From Vespula vulgaris (Eukaryota; Arthropoda; Insecta; Hymenoptera; Vespidae): 64,000 nt of DNA. The stretch lies in contig NC_066588.1 of assembly GCF_905475345.1 (NCBI RefSeq), positions 7,990,001-8,054,000 on the forward strand, read 5' to 3'. Shown piece after piece: positions 55,468 through 64,000 of this stretch. The notes beneath the pieces were generated by a model. It was not told the DNA's origin. It saw only the letters and a program-made list of their open reading frames with translations, and ran no database searches. Made by a program: the position numbers and the translations under genes. Numbering within the stretch: position 1 is the first letter of the stretch; each line of letters opens with the position of its first letter.

Positions 55468-55538
55468 GTTATATGTGGACGATATTGCGATAATATAAAA
55501 TAATAACGATGACATAAAATTGATATACGATCGATTTT
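55319..55538. repeat. Large inverted repeat (about 73-nt arms)
   Basis: Left arm about 55319-55391 and right arm about 55466-55538 are reverse complements with only a few mismatches. Both arms share ATATTATCGCAATATCGTCC and TCGATCGTATATCAATTTTA or their complements. The roughly 74-nt centre ends in a (TA)n tract (55424-55465). It could be a foldback or MITE-like element, or a hairpin in an intron or alternative 3' UTR of the minus-strand gene. Confidence 0.8.
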
Positions 55539-55553
55539 ATTACGCTTAATTTA

Positions 55554-55576
55554 TTAGAGCCCTTCCCCAAGTTTAT
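55554..55576 (-). CDS. Candidate alternative terminal micro-exon with poly(A) signals
   Basis: A strong minus-strand acceptor (TTTTTGTTTCATTTTGCAG) is followed by an open stretch that, in the phase left by exon 55858-55819, reads Asp-Lys-Leu-Gly-Glu-Gly-Leu and then two stops (TAA TAA). One AATAAA (minus; plus coordinates 55550-55555) overlaps the stops and a second lies at 55536-55541. This would be a short isoform ending directly after the PTA segment and skipping exon 54896-54840. The large inverted repeat at 55319-55538 begins immediately downstream. With so few coding bases the agreement could be chance. Confidence 0.3.
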
Positions 55577-55818
55577 CTGCAAAATGAAACAAAAACTATT
55601 TTAATTCTCGAAATGATCATACATTCCAACGTAACTACGTTACGACCAAGTAAATTTTAAATTATATTACGTACGATTAATTTGACAGAGTCCAACGACC
55701 CACTCAAACGTTTTTATTATGCAAATATCGGTGAATGGATTGGTCGGTTAATATAGCGAGTAAATTTTATGCGCCATCAACTTGAATCCTAAATAAATAT
55801 CAGGATATCCGAAAGTAC

Positions 55819-55858
55819 CTGCCGTGGGATACTCCACGTAATCTTCCATCATTCGTTG
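55819..55858 (-). CDS. Micro-exon encoding an acidic tyrosine-containing segment
   Basis: A 40-nt minus-strand exon separated from the upstream one by only 61 nt (55919-55859), a length normal for small insect introns. The acceptor is TATTCTAGCAAG| and the donor CACGGCAG|GTACTT. Entry in phase 0 matches the upstream exon and gives QRMMEDYVEYPTA with one leftover G (phase 1). An alternative acceptor four bases earlier (CTAG|) would break the frame relationship, so I chose the AAG site. The product continues the region after the Kazal-like module and has no recognisable domain. The following exon can be 54896-54840 (junction Asp) or the short terminal exon at 55576. Confidence 0.5.
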
Positions 55859-55919
55859 CTTGCTAGAATACGAATACGTATATAGTATTTGCCGTTAATA
55901 TTTGCGCGCTCGTACATAC
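55859..55919 (-). other. 61-nt intron between two exons of the Kazal-like gene
   Basis: It begins GTATGT and ends TTCTAGCAAG on the minus strand. It lies between exons whose phases agree (0 to 0). The small size is typical of minimal insect introns and contrasts with the kilobase introns elsewhere in this gene. Confidence 0.5.
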
Positions 55920-55975
55920 GCATTCGTGGAGCTCTTTGCTACAATCAACGCGCCCTGACACTTTAACCGCATCTC
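55920..55975 (-). CDS. Exon completing the Kazal-like module
   Basis: A 56-nt minus-strand exon. Seen: acceptor TAGCTTCTCTCGTCAG directly above 55975 and donor AATGC|GTATGT (GT at 55919-55918). It enters in phase 1 and leaves in phase 0, giving DAVKVSGRVDCSKELHEC after a junction Gly. Joined to the 61733-61509 exon, this supplies the expected end of a Kazal fold: a short hydrophobic strand (V-K-V), a glycine and the last cysteine (GRVDC). A further Cys follows six residues later. Exon phase, motif order and cysteine parity (eight in total) all agree, so I favour a direct splice across the 5.5-kb intron, although an extra exon in that intron cannot be excluded. Confidence 0.62.
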
Positions 55976-57745
55976 CTGACGAGAGAAGCTAATAACGTGA
56001 CAGAAACGACCATCCAACGAAAGTTTTAGTTTATGACTGAAAGAGAGCTCGATGCTGTAATCCTTCTAATACATTTTTTACTATTCCAATTTTCGTTTCA
56101 GCGATGTAAAATTTCACAATATTTCACGTAGAACAATTATTCGTCTGAAATATTTCATTATATGTACGTACGTACATATATACATATGTACTTATGTACG
56201 TACGTATATATGTGTATATATATATATATCTGTAAACGTATCGTATTAAACAAAATTTTGTTCGATCTTTCCGATAAGAGATTACGTATCGTTCAAAGTT
56301 TTCAATATAACACGTTATTTTTAATGTCTTGTGCAAAAAATTCAAAAAAAAAAAATTTATTTTAAATTATAATTATATCTCCGAAAACAAAGTCATACCG
56401 AATGAAGAGAGATTGTTGTGATAGAGTTAATAAATATGAAACTCAAAATAAGAGATCTATTTAAAAATAGACACAAGTATCCTTCGTTCTATCTTTATAA
56501 TTTAATATTCGATCTTATACGTAACTGAAGAGAAATTGATGGAAAAATTTTTATAAAATAAAAATATCTCTCTGTCGAAATATATATCTTCTCTATTAAT
56601 AATACAGTCTTCTATAACTATATAAAATAGTAGATGCTGAAGAAACTTTAGTCGAATCTAACGATCAATAAAACGTTCGCGTAATGACCTAATTATTAGG
56701 TTATTGGCTAGCAAGTAATATTACAAGTTATACAGTATACCTGTATGTGGTAGCGAATGTCCTCATTTGATCACTTCGAAATCCGTAATCTTAACGCTCC
56801 GAAGCGTTTTATCTTATAATTAGATCATCAAAAAGATATCAAACATTGACACGATTCGACTTCCAATCAGCCTTAATTTCTATAATAACTGACCTATCGG
56901 AGCAGATACCTCTTTCGTTCTTTACGACAAAATAAAAATTCTCCCTACTTTTTTATCTTCTTTTTATCACTTCCTTCTCTTTTTCATTCCTTTTTCTTCC
57001 TTTTTTACTTGTACAAAAACTTGAAGAGAACGATCGAAAATTTCTTTTGAAATTAACAAGTAATATCGAAGAAATTGATTATCGAAGAATCAGATCTCAT
57101 TGTTATTCTATTTTGTTATTCTTCTTTCGCCATTTTCTTTGTTTCTTTTTTGAAAAAGGAAGAAAGGTCTACTAGTATTGGAGAAACTTATCTAGAAAGA
57201 TATCCTACGAAATTCTGTATGCATCTTAGTCGGTCCCAAAGCTTTCCTTAGGGCCTTGCCGAGGTAGCAATTCCATGAGGATACGACATTACGATCTTCC
57301 ACCATGCTGTGAAAGTAAGAACTGATTGGATTCGTGAAGAAGGGAGCCCTTCTCATATATAAGCGTACGAGCCCAAAGAAATTGTGAAGGGTGCGAAGGA
57401 TCGTCAAGGGTATCCCGAATCTTTCATAAACGTTTTTCTATCCCTCCCTCAAAACCAACTCGGTTGGCTTTCGACTTTTCTCATCTCTCTCATGAGAAAA
57501 GGAAGAACCCTTAAACGTTCTCCCATTTTTCCAACATCGTGCGATAGCTATCTCTACTAACATAAATATCATTGGGTACTACGATCGCATGTAAATAATA
57601 CTATCCCACTTATAAACTAACGTCACGTAAATCTATCCATTTCTTTTTATTTTCTTTTATGTTTAACAGAAATATATGTATAATATATTCTGTACTTATA
57701 TATTTAATATATTGCGTTATATGAAATTATATTATATACTTTGTT

Positions 57746-57748
<3 letters not shown>

Positions 57749-57834
<86 letters not shown>
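57749..57834. repeat. (CT)n microsatellite, about 85 nt
   Basis: Near-perfect CT run with a single CG interruption at about 57801. It sits just upstream of duplicate block copy 1, as a shorter CT run sits upstream of copy 2. Confidence 0.95.
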
Positions 57835-57837
<3 letters not shown>

Positions 57838-57990
57838 CAACAAACTGTTTACAACATTTGACAGTTCAAGTTACAATTCAAGTTTTTCAAAATAAATTTC
57901 TTCAAATTGTCCAACGAATAAGAAACCAATTAATTATCGATCCTAAATAGATGTGTTTTGTCTCTTATATAGAAAATGTATCGATCATTA
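57838..57990 (+). repeat. Diverged duplicate block, copy 1
   Basis: This block aligns by eye with 58905-59040, about 1.06 kb further on. Both copies follow a (CT)n tract, both contain an IQVFQN-type reading ending in TAG, and similarity continues past the stop (TTGTCTC ... GAAAA ... CGATCAT). Copy 1 lacks the acceptor and carries insertions before the shared reading, so it looks more degenerate. Confidence 0.5.
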
Positions 57991-58536
57991 AATATCGTTT
58001 TTAATGCGGTCAACGTTCTAAATAAACGTTAATGTATAATTTCCTTTCTGTTAGAGAACAGTACCATTCCGATCGATCGACGGAAATAGAAATTTTGTTA
58101 GAAAATAGCCTGTTAATTTTCAATCAAGTAGAAATAGAGAAGCAAGGCTTATACGTCTAATAAACAGTGTTCCGATACAAACGGTTATCAAAGCCGATCA
58201 AGTATCTAACTTTTAGTTAAATACAAACAGTTTCAAACGTGCTCTCTCCTACTACGGTTTATTAAATGAATTCATTTCTGGTACGGACAGTTTGACAGGT
58301 CAAACCTTAGAATCCTTTCTAGTATTCGCATCAAAGCTAACGTTGTTAATAAAGTGCCAATTTTTACATAAATTGAGACTATCGGAAAATATTAAAGTAG
58401 TTATATTTATAAATTCATATTTACGTTTGCTCCTTCTCTGTCATTTTCTCTTTTTCTGGAACGTCGTCAAAAAAAAAAAAGAAGAACAAAAAAAGAAAAA
58501 AGAAAGATAAAGCAAACGGGTTAATTGGTTCATTAG

Positions 58537-58773
58537 CATCGATGATATCATTAACGATAAACTAGAAGCTTTTCGTGATCATCGATTCCAAGCGTATTTT
58601 CAAAAGTTGGACAACGCCTTGTAAGAGAACATCGAAGAAAATGAAGAAAACTTCAAAAAGGTCTCCAAGACATCGGAGCATTTTCTCCAACTTATTGTTA
58701 GAGAATTTAGCCATGTACTTAACTTCGCAAAGGAACAATCCGTCCATACTCCTTTCCTTCCTTTACCGTTAAA
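58537..58773 (+). pseudogene. Upstream open segment of a possible decayed two-exon gene
   Basis: On the plus strand this segment reads IDDIINDKLEAFRDHRFQAY, then FQKLDNAL, an in-frame TAA (58622-58624), then ENIEENEENFKKVSKTSEHF and LQLIVREFSHVLNFAKEQSV up to LPLPL. The composition is charged and helical, unlike the surrounding simple sequence. A donor AA|GTACGT ends it in phase 2. That phase matches the exon at 58917 after a 143-nt intron with a CT-rich tract. The TAA could mark a pseudogene. Reading it as a splice donor (GTAAGA) would require a 40-nt intron without a pyrimidine tract, which is unlikely. The opposite strand is also partly open, so the strand call is tentative. No family recognised. 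Confidence 0.25.
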
Positions 58774-58916
58774 GTACGTACGCGATCAAACTTTTCTCCA
58801 ACGAATCGAATTTAACTTTCCGCAGGACGGCAAGGGGTAACTACTTTTGTGTCTCTATCTCTATCTCTTTCACTCTTTCTCTCTCTCTCTCTCTCTCTCT
58901 CTTGCCAACAACCTAG

Positions 58917-59004
58917 TTACGACATGAACATCCAAGTGTTTCAAAATGGACTTCTTCAAGTAGTTCAACGAAGAAAGAACGAGTTAACTACCAATCCTGA
59001 ATAG
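58917..59004 (+). pseudogene. C-terminal exon-like block, copy 2
   Basis: It follows a (CT)n tract and acceptor CAACAACCTAG|. It enters with one base, completing the codon left at 58773, and reads YDMNIQVFQNGLLQVVQRRK, then NELTTNPE and TAG (59002-59004). The block at 57876-57950 encodes a similar peptide (IQVFQNKFLQIVQRIRNQLI then IDPK) ending at the same stop position. Differences between the copies are mostly non-synonymous (about nine versus three by eye), so purifying selection is not evident. Confidence 0.3.
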
Positions 59005-59216
59005 CTGTATTGTCTCTAGTATGGAAAAGACCGATCATAATCGCTTGCCAACTGAGAAGGACAATCTTTAAAGGAAGTCAACAAAACAGCTTTCAAAGAG
59101 ACAATTTCTCCCTTGTCGACGCGATAAAGCTGATAATAACAATCGAGAGTAGTCTCTGACTTTCTCAGGAAACGTTCATCGATCGGTCACTACTGTTGAA
59201 CAAAGTTTATATACCG

Positions 59217-59240
59217 GGTGAGTCATCTAAGAATGGACGT
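59217..59240. mobile_element. Transposon-end-like sequence
   Basis: ATACCGGGTGAGTCATCTAAGAA resembles a type of sequence often seen at the edges of insect repeats. It borders the duplicated block. Evidence is motif resemblance only. Confidence 0.15.
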
Positions 59241-60514
59241 GAAAATATTTCTTGGTAATAGAAAAAGAGAAACTTTGTTGGAAGAAAATGTCCGATTCAA
59301 AGTATGCTTGATCCAATAGAATTGAAAATTTATCTCTAAAGAATCGTATCTTCTGGAATACGAGTGTTGTCGATATTTGTTATGAGAGAAATCGAGGAAA
59401 AAACAAAACAACTTATATTTGTATTATAGAGATCACTGTATTCGGGAAGATATAATATTCGCAAAAGTGTATCGATATGACAAATCTATTTACCGTGTTA
59501 CTCCTCAAAAATATTTAATTGTTCATCAAAAATTCGTATTTTTAAAAATGAAATAAAACAAAGAGAAAAACGTAAAACCTTTTTTCTAGATTATCAGATA
59601 CACCTGTTCTAATTATCACAACATGATATATTACAATGTACTTTAGAATAATTGATATTGCTATCAAGATGTAAAATCGTCAAGAATTGAATATCTTAAC
59701 AAGTACTACTTCAAATACATCATTGAACTTTTTAACGAGAGAAACTATAAAATTCCGACAACGAACAAGGAGATACGAATTATTCGAATAAAATGATACT
59801 GTTATAAACGATCCGGTATCTAAGACTATCTTTATTTAATCACTCTAAGAAGACTTTTTAATCTGAAAAATAATCAACGATCAATAGCCAATGTAAAAAC
59901 ACATATGCTTTTCGTCCTATTGCTTTTTCGTCCTGTAACAAGTCGACAAGTTGTCTCGTTGGACTTTTATTTCACGTTTTAATCATAAACAAAAGAAGAA
60001 GAAAAAAATCGAGGACGAACAAGCAGGACCACGATGTGTTGTAAGTACATGTTTCTCCTATATACTTCTTTTTCTCATTAACACTGACAGACGGCCTTGT
60101 CCTTTCCCGTTATTCTACTTTTTCTTCCACTCCCTAGTCGCTATTTATGTTTTCTTTTCATTAACGGTTAGCCCCGCTATTTTGTCATATTCTCATATCC
60201 ACGTCCTCGATGTCTACTTAATCTCTTCTCCTTTGTCCATGTTGTTAGCTTATGACAGTCTGATAGGAAATGACGTCAAAAGTGGAAAATACTAGAAATG
60301 ATATTTAAAGCAACGACACGACATACGTATATAAAATGCTATAGTCGATCGAGAAACTAATTATCACGGATTAAAGGATTATTTTGGAATAAACCAAAAT
60401 AGAAATATCAAAGAAGTATATCGATATTAAAAATTGATACGGCGGATCAGAACTTCTATCGGAAGTTTCGCAATTATCCTATCTTATTTTATGTACTATA
60501 CGAATCTTGCTTTT

Positions 60515-60565
<51 letters not shown>

Positions 60566-61368
60566 GTATCTTTTTTTACAATAGAAGGAAGAAAAAAGAG
60601 AATGAAGTCAGTAATGAAATTTCGACGTTAAACTTTAGATTAGTGGAATAGCATTTTCCAGGCATCTCTCGTTAATCAACGTTATACTCAACTCAATCAA
60701 CTTTTCGTCTACGTTTTCTACAGGCCGGAAGCCTTTTCAAAGTTTTATCTTTTCGATCAAATTGAAATTATTTCGAAGCAAATACCTTTTAAAAAGTCTT
60801 GTCTCGTCATACGACGCAACGATGATTGAAAAATAAATCAGAAATTACAATATTTCGTGTAATAAGAATACGCGTCAAATCGATCTCTCAGATTGCTCGG
60901 TACAAATTATAAAAATGTCAACGACGTGAGAGGATAGAAATATAAATTTTTTACGAAATATTAATACTAGCTTAATTTAACGTTACTAATAAAAAAAACT
61001 TTCGAATTAAAAACTCTAAATATACTTAACTACACGTAAAGTCTAAACACCGAGTGAAATTGAAAAACCAAGTAACTTCGTTTGATAAAAGTGAACTGCA
61101 ATCAAGAAAAAGGGAAAAAAAAGAAGAATAAGAGAAAACAAAAATAAAAAGACAAATATACGGATCAAAAGTTAAATTAAATTTTGCCTCCTGGGGTCTC
61201 TTTTCCAAAAAAAAAAAAAAAGATGCAGAAAATATGTATATAAAAAGAAAAGAAAAAAAGAAAAAGAGAAAAGAAAAGAATAAAATAGGATGTTCCGTTT
61301 CGATCAAAAAGAGAGAGATCACCACTCTATATACATACACTATATACATACATACATACGTACGTACG

Positions 61369-61405
<37 letters not shown>

Positions 61406-61508
61406 TCACAACATAAATGTTGTAAAAGCATTGATAGAAACAAGGAAGGCAATCAAGGCCAGCCGATTCGACGGGTACGTTTTTGTACGATATTTATGTG
61501 CTCCCTAC

Positions 61509-61733
61509 CGTAGGCAATTTTCGCGGCCAAATTGAGCTTGCACTCGTGCCGCGTCATGTAGACATATGGTCGCGGTTCGCCCGGACACCAGGGCACGGAC
61601 GGTCCGCAAACGCATTTCCCGCTCGCAACCGCGTTTCCGCTTTCGTCCGAGGTTCCATCACCAACCAGGTTGCATCCAGGACCGGACATTACTGGTCCGT
61701 TTGGACAATGCCTTCGCCATCTCCCTGGTATCT
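61509..61733 (-). CDS. Cysteine-rich exon of a secreted follistatin/Kazal-like protein
   Basis: The best-supported coding exon here: 225 nt on the minus strand. The acceptor is TTTGTCTTATTTTTCAG (exon starts at 61733) and the donor is TACG|GTAGGG (GT at 61508-61507). It enters and leaves in phase 1, typical of extracellular modules. It encodes about 75 residues with six cysteines and is much more GC-rich than its surroundings. The start (IPGRWRRHCPNG ... GPGCNLV) resembles a follistatin N-lobe. It is followed by GKCVCG, then PWC, then PYVYMTRHECKLNLAAK, which matches the core of a Kazal domain (Tyr, then C-x-L-x-x-A). The usual fifth Kazal cysteine after that alanine is absent, so inhibitor activity should not be assumed. 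Known for the family: secreted protease inhibitors and extracellular matrix or growth-factor-binding proteins. I cannot name the exact gene. Plus-strand open frames over this exon are shadows. Confidence 0.75.
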
Positions 61734-63518
61734 CTGAAAAATAAGACAAAGAAATAGATTACATTCGTACCCTTCTTACATAAATTTTACTCGATAAAAA
61801 TCAAAAATGATTCGTTGATTCGTATTCTAAGTGATCTGCTGATTAATTTATTATAGATACTTATTACGTTCTCAATTGGATTATTCCAATACGTTTGGAT
61901 TTCTCGGAGGAATAAAAAAGAGATGGATAAGAAGACGAGTTCGAAGAAATGAAAATCTAAAGAAGCAGAAAGAGATACGATCGATGAAAAGCGAGGATAT
62001 AATAGATTTGGACCTTTGTTGGATTTACCTGTTCGAGTTATCGACATATTTTTAAAGATAATTATAGTAATGATCAAATTATAATATTATATAAATATAA
62101 TATATAAATAATAATAATAGGTAATGATAATAATAATTTAAGATATATATATATAAGATTTAAATATAATATATCTTATATATAATATATTATATATATG
62201 TATATATATGATAAAATAAAATTACGATTATAATAATATTATTACTTATTATTAATGTCCATATGAAAGAAAGTAGAATAGAGAACGTAACCTTTCTACA
62301 TCATCCACTCTATTCGAAAATAGTATTAAAGAATTTGCACATATCTTTGTCCTTTATATTCTTTTCTTAAAGTGACTTTTACTTCATGTCTCTTAGTCTC
62401 TATCTTTCGCTTGGCAAAAGTAAAAAATTCCTCGAGTCGAATACCAAAGAGAATTGCATTCGATCTCGATTCTCAATTCGCTCTCTTTTCCATATTCGAT
62501 GCTATACCTTTGTGAATTATCGTTCGTGCATTCGATACCGATAATTGTATCATTCTTTCTATAGAAAAATTATTATAGGAAAATATTGATGAGAAAAATC
62601 TTTAATTGAACTACGGAATATCGAGAGGAAAAAAAATTTCCTATTGTTATATCGTCCATCGCGATTATTATTTATTATCAAATTAAAATGCAGAGAAAAT
62701 ACAGACGAGTACAGCAAATCGTCGTATCGTAACTCGTATCGTATTCTCAATTCCATTTATACATTTTTTTTTTTTTATTTATTTATTTTCTTTCTACGCC
62801 CTCCCCGCCCACCCCATTTCATTTTTTAGCTTACATTCCATTCTCATGAATAATTGTAAATTTGCTCATACGATTGGATTCGAAGTTTGGAAATTTGGAA
62901 GTTTCGTCCTCTCAAAAACGACACATACGCGTCTCGATCGGTACGTTCATAACTTTCGATTTTCATTATTCATAACGATTATGACTGATTATGAATTATT
63001 CATCAATATAAGCCATGTTAGTAGCACTTTTATTCGACCATTCGACCGCTTATGAACTCCGTCTACGGAGTTATCTATCGGTCGATGTAATTTTTCTTTC
63101 CGATTTACGGAGCTATTTAAAATACAGAAAGACAATCAGAATGTATGGCAGGATTATTGAATTTTATTCGACGATCGATCTAGTTAAATCGAATTGTTCA
63201 AAATCGAAGGAACGAACTAACGAGTCCTGTACTTTTAAAATCAAATTCGTTCGAATGAATTCGAAAATCTATCGAACTAACACGTTTTTTCGTCAATCGA
63301 TCAATTTTTTTGTTTCGTCTTCACTTCTTTTTTTTTCTTTTTTTAATTCGTCAAATTATAACTGCAAAATAGAAATTCATTTGTTACAATTGTTTTCGAT
63401 CTTTAATACTAATAACGTTTGAAGTTATCCGAATGGGTCCTCGTTCAAACGATTTTAGTTTATTCCCCAAAGCTGATATTGTTAAAGTTTTCTTCGCGAC
63501 AGTCGGAACATATCGTAC
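61734..63518 (-). other. Intron of the Kazal-like gene
   Basis: About 1.8 kb, AT-rich, with AT-repeat tracts around 62.1-62.2 kb and poly-T near 62.77 kb. A donor-like ACAG|GTAAAT at 62029, preceded by an ATG at 62047-62045 in a frame that would join 61733 in phase 1 (MSITRTE...), could be an alternative first exon, but it would lack a signal peptide. Nothing else supports a gene here. Confidence 0.4.
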
Positions 63519-63551
63519 CTGTTTTCCAAAGTTCGTCGACGTTAAGAAATA
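63519..63551 (-). CDS. Candidate internal micro-exon of the Kazal-like gene
   Basis: A 33-nt minus-strand exon. Seen: a strong acceptor (pyrimidine-rich tract ending TACTGTCAACAG just above 63551) and a donor AAACAG|GTACGA below 63519. Read with a phase-1 entry it gives FLNVDELWKT plus one leftover G. The next exon (61733-61509) also enters in phase 1, and the junction codon becomes GAG (Glu). The exon is symmetric 1-1, like its downstream neighbour. No domain can be named from ten residues. The phase-0 reading (YFLTSTNFGKQ) is also open, so frame choice rests on the match to the next exon. Upstream exons, including any signal peptide, were not found before the window edge. Confidence 0.42.
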
Positions 63552-64000
63552 CTGTTGACAGTAAAGTAGAAACAAGCTAAACTTTATATCATCTCTTATC
63601 TTGTATTATTGGCTATGATTTTCTTTTTATAGATTTAACAATTTTATCTCTTGATATTGCAAGAATTTCACCAATTAGAAAAATAACTAATTTTAAGTAG
63701 CTATTTATTGGGTCAGTAAAACATTTGATCGATGTTTTAAATAAATGATCGAGTTACGTATTTATATTAAAATATCAGTACGTGATACAAGTGATATAAC
63801 CCAAATGTAATCTTGACACTTAATTATTTATATCGGTCGAATAAATAGAAAAATTAATTTTATTGTAATAATTTTCAATATATACATATTACAATCTTAT
63901 CATATTTTAGTGTTATCTCTTTATTTGCATAATTGTTTTCAATTATTGCTGTGTTTTGTTTTTTTCTTTCTTTCTCTTTTTTCTCGATCTGGAAATATCA

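Larger units (their letters stand above)
55976..61508 (-). other. Large intron of the Kazal-like gene containing duplicated blocks
   Basis: About 5.5 kb between phase-compatible exons. It holds the diverged duplicated plus-strand blocks at 57.8-59.0 kb, an 85-nt CT tract (57749-57834), (TA)n near 60.5 kb, a GTAC/TACA-rich tract around 61.33-61.41 kb, and a transposon-end-like GGGTGAGTCATCTAAGA at 59217-59233. A minus open stretch at 57407-57192 stops in the required phase and was not accepted as an exon. Confidence 0.4.

Noticed and set aside
57192..57407. 71-codon minus frame after a good acceptor at about 57309
   Set aside because: In the phase required by the Kazal-like gene it runs into a stop with no donor; the open frame needs a different phase and matches no known protein.
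61483..61757. Plus-strand frames over the cysteine-rich exon
   Set aside because: Shadows of the minus exon; no splice sites or domain on the plus strand.
1..64000. tRNA, rRNA and CRISPR array
   Set aside because: No B-box/T-arm pair typical of tRNA, no rRNA core sequence, and no regularly spaced direct repeats with unique spacers were seen.

Overview
This is AT-rich eukaryotic DNA, most likely from an insect and probably a hymenopteran. That is an inference from the low GC content, the frequent CpG inside small GC-richer islands, the very many (GA/CT)n, (TA)n and poly-A/T runs, and very short exons separated by long introns (one intron is only 61 nt). There are no operons, no tRNA or rRNA genes that I could recognise, and no CRISPR array. 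Almost every long open frame is a microsatellite read as Ser/Leu, Arg/Glu, Tyr/Ile or Phe repeats and is not a gene.

Right end (about 54.8-63.6 kb, minus strand). I could assemble a spliced gene from five small exons whose acceptors, donors and reading phases all fit: 63551-63519, 61733-61509, 55975-55920, 55858-55819 and 54896-54840. The 225-nt exon is cysteine-rich. Joined to the next exon, it gives a follistatin/Kazal-like module ending in the typical C-x-L-x-x-A ... V-x-x-x-G-x-x-x-C pattern, but without one canonical Kazal cysteine. The next exons encode an acidic tail. The signal-peptide exon was not found and may lie beyond position 64000. Several alternative 3' ends fit the phase. One is a tiny exon at 55576 with two AATAAA motifs, next to a large inverted repeat. 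Another, at the far left end (1152-1046), has a strong acceptor and a clean 34-codon open tail. If that belongs to the same gene, the gene spans nearly the whole window.

Middle (about 1.2-54 kb). I see no convincing long gene. The region reads as intron or intergenic DNA with microsatellites, several diverged tandem duplications (3.6-4.1, 9.6-10.0, 21.3-21.8, 24.4-24.8, 45.0-45.2 and 45.9-46.2 kb), one transposon-like remnant (2.2-2.6 kb), GC/CpG-richer islands that could be regulatory, and a few isolated candidate micro-exons (best at 6037-5925).

Between 57.8 and 59.0 kb, inside the large intron of the minus-strand gene, a diverged duplicated block on the plus strand reads as a short C-terminal exon in both copies, with the same stop position. 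The second copy can be spliced in phase to an upstream open segment that contains one in-frame stop. It may be a decayed gene pair.

All exon calls come from reading splice motifs and phase by eye. RNA-seq or protein homology would settle them.
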